A DNA stretch of 64,000 bases, from assembly GCF_009858175.1 (NCBI RefSeq), contig NZ_CP047393.1, positions 2,914,001 to 2,978,000 of the forward strand. Reading direction: 5' to 3'. The notes below the pieces were generated by a model that saw only the letters and a list, made by a program, of their open reading frames with translations, was not told where the DNA came from and made no database searches. The DNA comes from Pontibacillus sp. HMF3514. GTDB taxonomy: Bacteria; Bacillota; Bacilli; Bacillales; BH030062. Of this stretch, positions 63,313 to 64,000 are shown one piece after another (within the stretch, counting starts at the first letter, position 1; each line of letters opens with the position of its first letter). Both the position numbers and the translations under genes were made by a program.

Positions 63313-63895
63313 TTATTCAGCTTTATGGCAGTAATCTGGAATAAGCTTCTGAGTGAGATGGTGGGTTCGTTGCGTTTGTGAGGCGTGAGGGTCATTGAAA
63401 CGGCAATACTCCTGCGGAAGACCGTCCAAGCCTCCTCATCCGCTACGCTCCTTGCGGGGTCTTGGCCGCCCTTTCTACCGCGGGAGTTTGCCGTTTCCTT
63501 CCCCCCATTGGTATGTAGGTTAACGACCCCAGCTCTAATTAGTTGATCTTCCATAGAGCATCAGAAGTATTATATGGAGATCAGAAATACTATAAACAAG
63601 CTTTATCTCAGGATTCAAATCCTCTTCAATCTAATTAAGGTGCAACTAACAAATCAAAACAGAAATACTTATTAGGCTGCGGTTCCGTTAACCTCAATAC
63701 GGCTAAGGTGGGCTGGGAAACGGGCTGACTCCTCCGGAAAAACGGGCGAGCGAGACCCCGCAGGGAACGTAGTGACTGAGGAGGCTCGATCGTTCGTCCG
63801 GGGAAAGCAGCCCGTTTCCCAGCCCGCCGCACTCCATTAAAGCAACGGAACCATACTCACCTTATCTCGAAATCAAGTCTTCAAGATAAGGGGGC
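63313..63895 (+). repeat. Composite palindromic element, copy 7 (L-B-A-R, subfamily II)
   Basis: Left end TTATTCAGCTTTATGGCAG, unit B, centre identical in type to copy 3, unit A (stem CTGGGAAACGGGCTG / CAGCCCGTTTCCCAG) and right end AGATAAGGGGGC. Direct near-duplicate of copy 3 with only a handful of differences by eye. Sits between two terminators. No gene in it. Confidence 0.9.
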
Positions 63896-63919
63896 AACTG
63901 TTAAATAAGCCAACACACA

Positions 63920-63949
63920 AAACGACCAGATTATATAATCTGGTCGTTT
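63920..63949. terminator. Perfect 30-bp palindromic terminator
   Basis: AAACGACCAGATTA followed by its exact complement, eight bases after the stop codon of the gene that enters from the right edge. Confidence 0.75.
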
Positions 63950-63957
63950 CGGTTCGT

Positions 63958-64000
63958 TCAATACACACGCTGACCAATCAGATCAGCTATTTTTATGATA
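63958..64000 (-). CDS. 3' end of a gene entering from the right edge
   Basis: Minus-strand reading frame ending IIKIADLIGQRVY then TGA at 63960-63958, with a terminator palindrome just downstream. Only 13-14 codons are visible, too few to identify the protein. Confidence 0.4.
   Translation of the reverse strand, partial: IIKIADLIGQRVY

Overview
The window is a stretch of low-GC Firmicute chromosome from the family Bacillaceae. The gene order (ald, moaB, ackA, ytxK, tpx, ytfJ, ytfI, nadK, ytcJ, SASP, thiI, nifZ, ezrA, hisJ, yttP, ytsP, dgcP, rpsD, tyrS, acuABC, motSP, ccpA, aroA, ytxJHG, murC, sftA, ytpRQP, ytoQ) follows the Bacillus subtilis 'yt' region. The alpha/beta-type spore protein and YtfJ indicate a spore former. 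The Na+-type stator MotPS and the very acidic tails on a PBP and a chemoreceptor suggest a halophilic or alkaliphilic relative (Halobacillus/Pontibacillus-like; inferred from content only). No rRNA, tRNA, CRISPR array, prophage or transposase was seen.

Layout. 1-4.25 kb: a minus-strand envelope-stress cluster (DUF4178, PspA, DUF4247 lipoprotein, DUF350 membrane protein, membrane-fused aminopropyltransferase) behind an exact sigma-W-type promoter. 5-18 kb: alanine dehydrogenase, an SDR lacking its catalytic Ser/Tyr, an NCS1 permease, a 49-residue small gene, UspA, MoaB, EcsC, acetate kinase with a cre-like site, YtxK, Tpx, YtfJ, YtfI, NAD kinase, YtcJ. 18.7-28.5 kb: SASP, the ThiI/cysteine desulfurase pair for tRNA thiolation, EzrA, HisJ, YttP, YtsP and the diguanylate cyclase DgcP. 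28.9-37.8 kb: rpsD with its leader, a PD-(D/E)XK nuclease-helicase fusion, tyrS with a T-box, and a class A PBP. 37.9-46.6 kb: acuABC, motPS, ccpA, aroA, and a large FtsA-like ATPase. 47-63.2 kb: YtxJ/H/G, an M29 aminopeptidase, MurC, nicotinate phosphoribosyltransferase, SftA, YtpR/Q/P, an EIIC-like membrane protein, a chemoreceptor and YtoQ.

The most striking feature is not a gene. Seven copies of a 540-725 bp composite palindromic element (starts about 4.34, 17.93, 21.59, 32.20, 46.70, 55.77 and 63.31 kb) occupy the large intergenic gaps. Each has two long hairpin units (A and B), subfamily-specific centres and common ends. The stems show compensatory changes between copies, every copy lies within about 65 bp of a rho-independent terminator, and A/B order differs between subfamilies. 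No protein is encoded in them. A second small repeat family interrupts the psp cluster, and one of its modules is nested inside a composite copy.

Functional links: CcpA is encoded here and a cre-like site precedes ackA; AcuA/AcuC control acetyl-CoA synthetase, whose gene acsA is not at its usual place beside acuA; MurC, the PBP, EzrA, SftA and the FtsA-like protein form a wall/division theme. Start sites were moved from the longest ORF where Shine-Dalgarno spacing or family N-termini demanded it.
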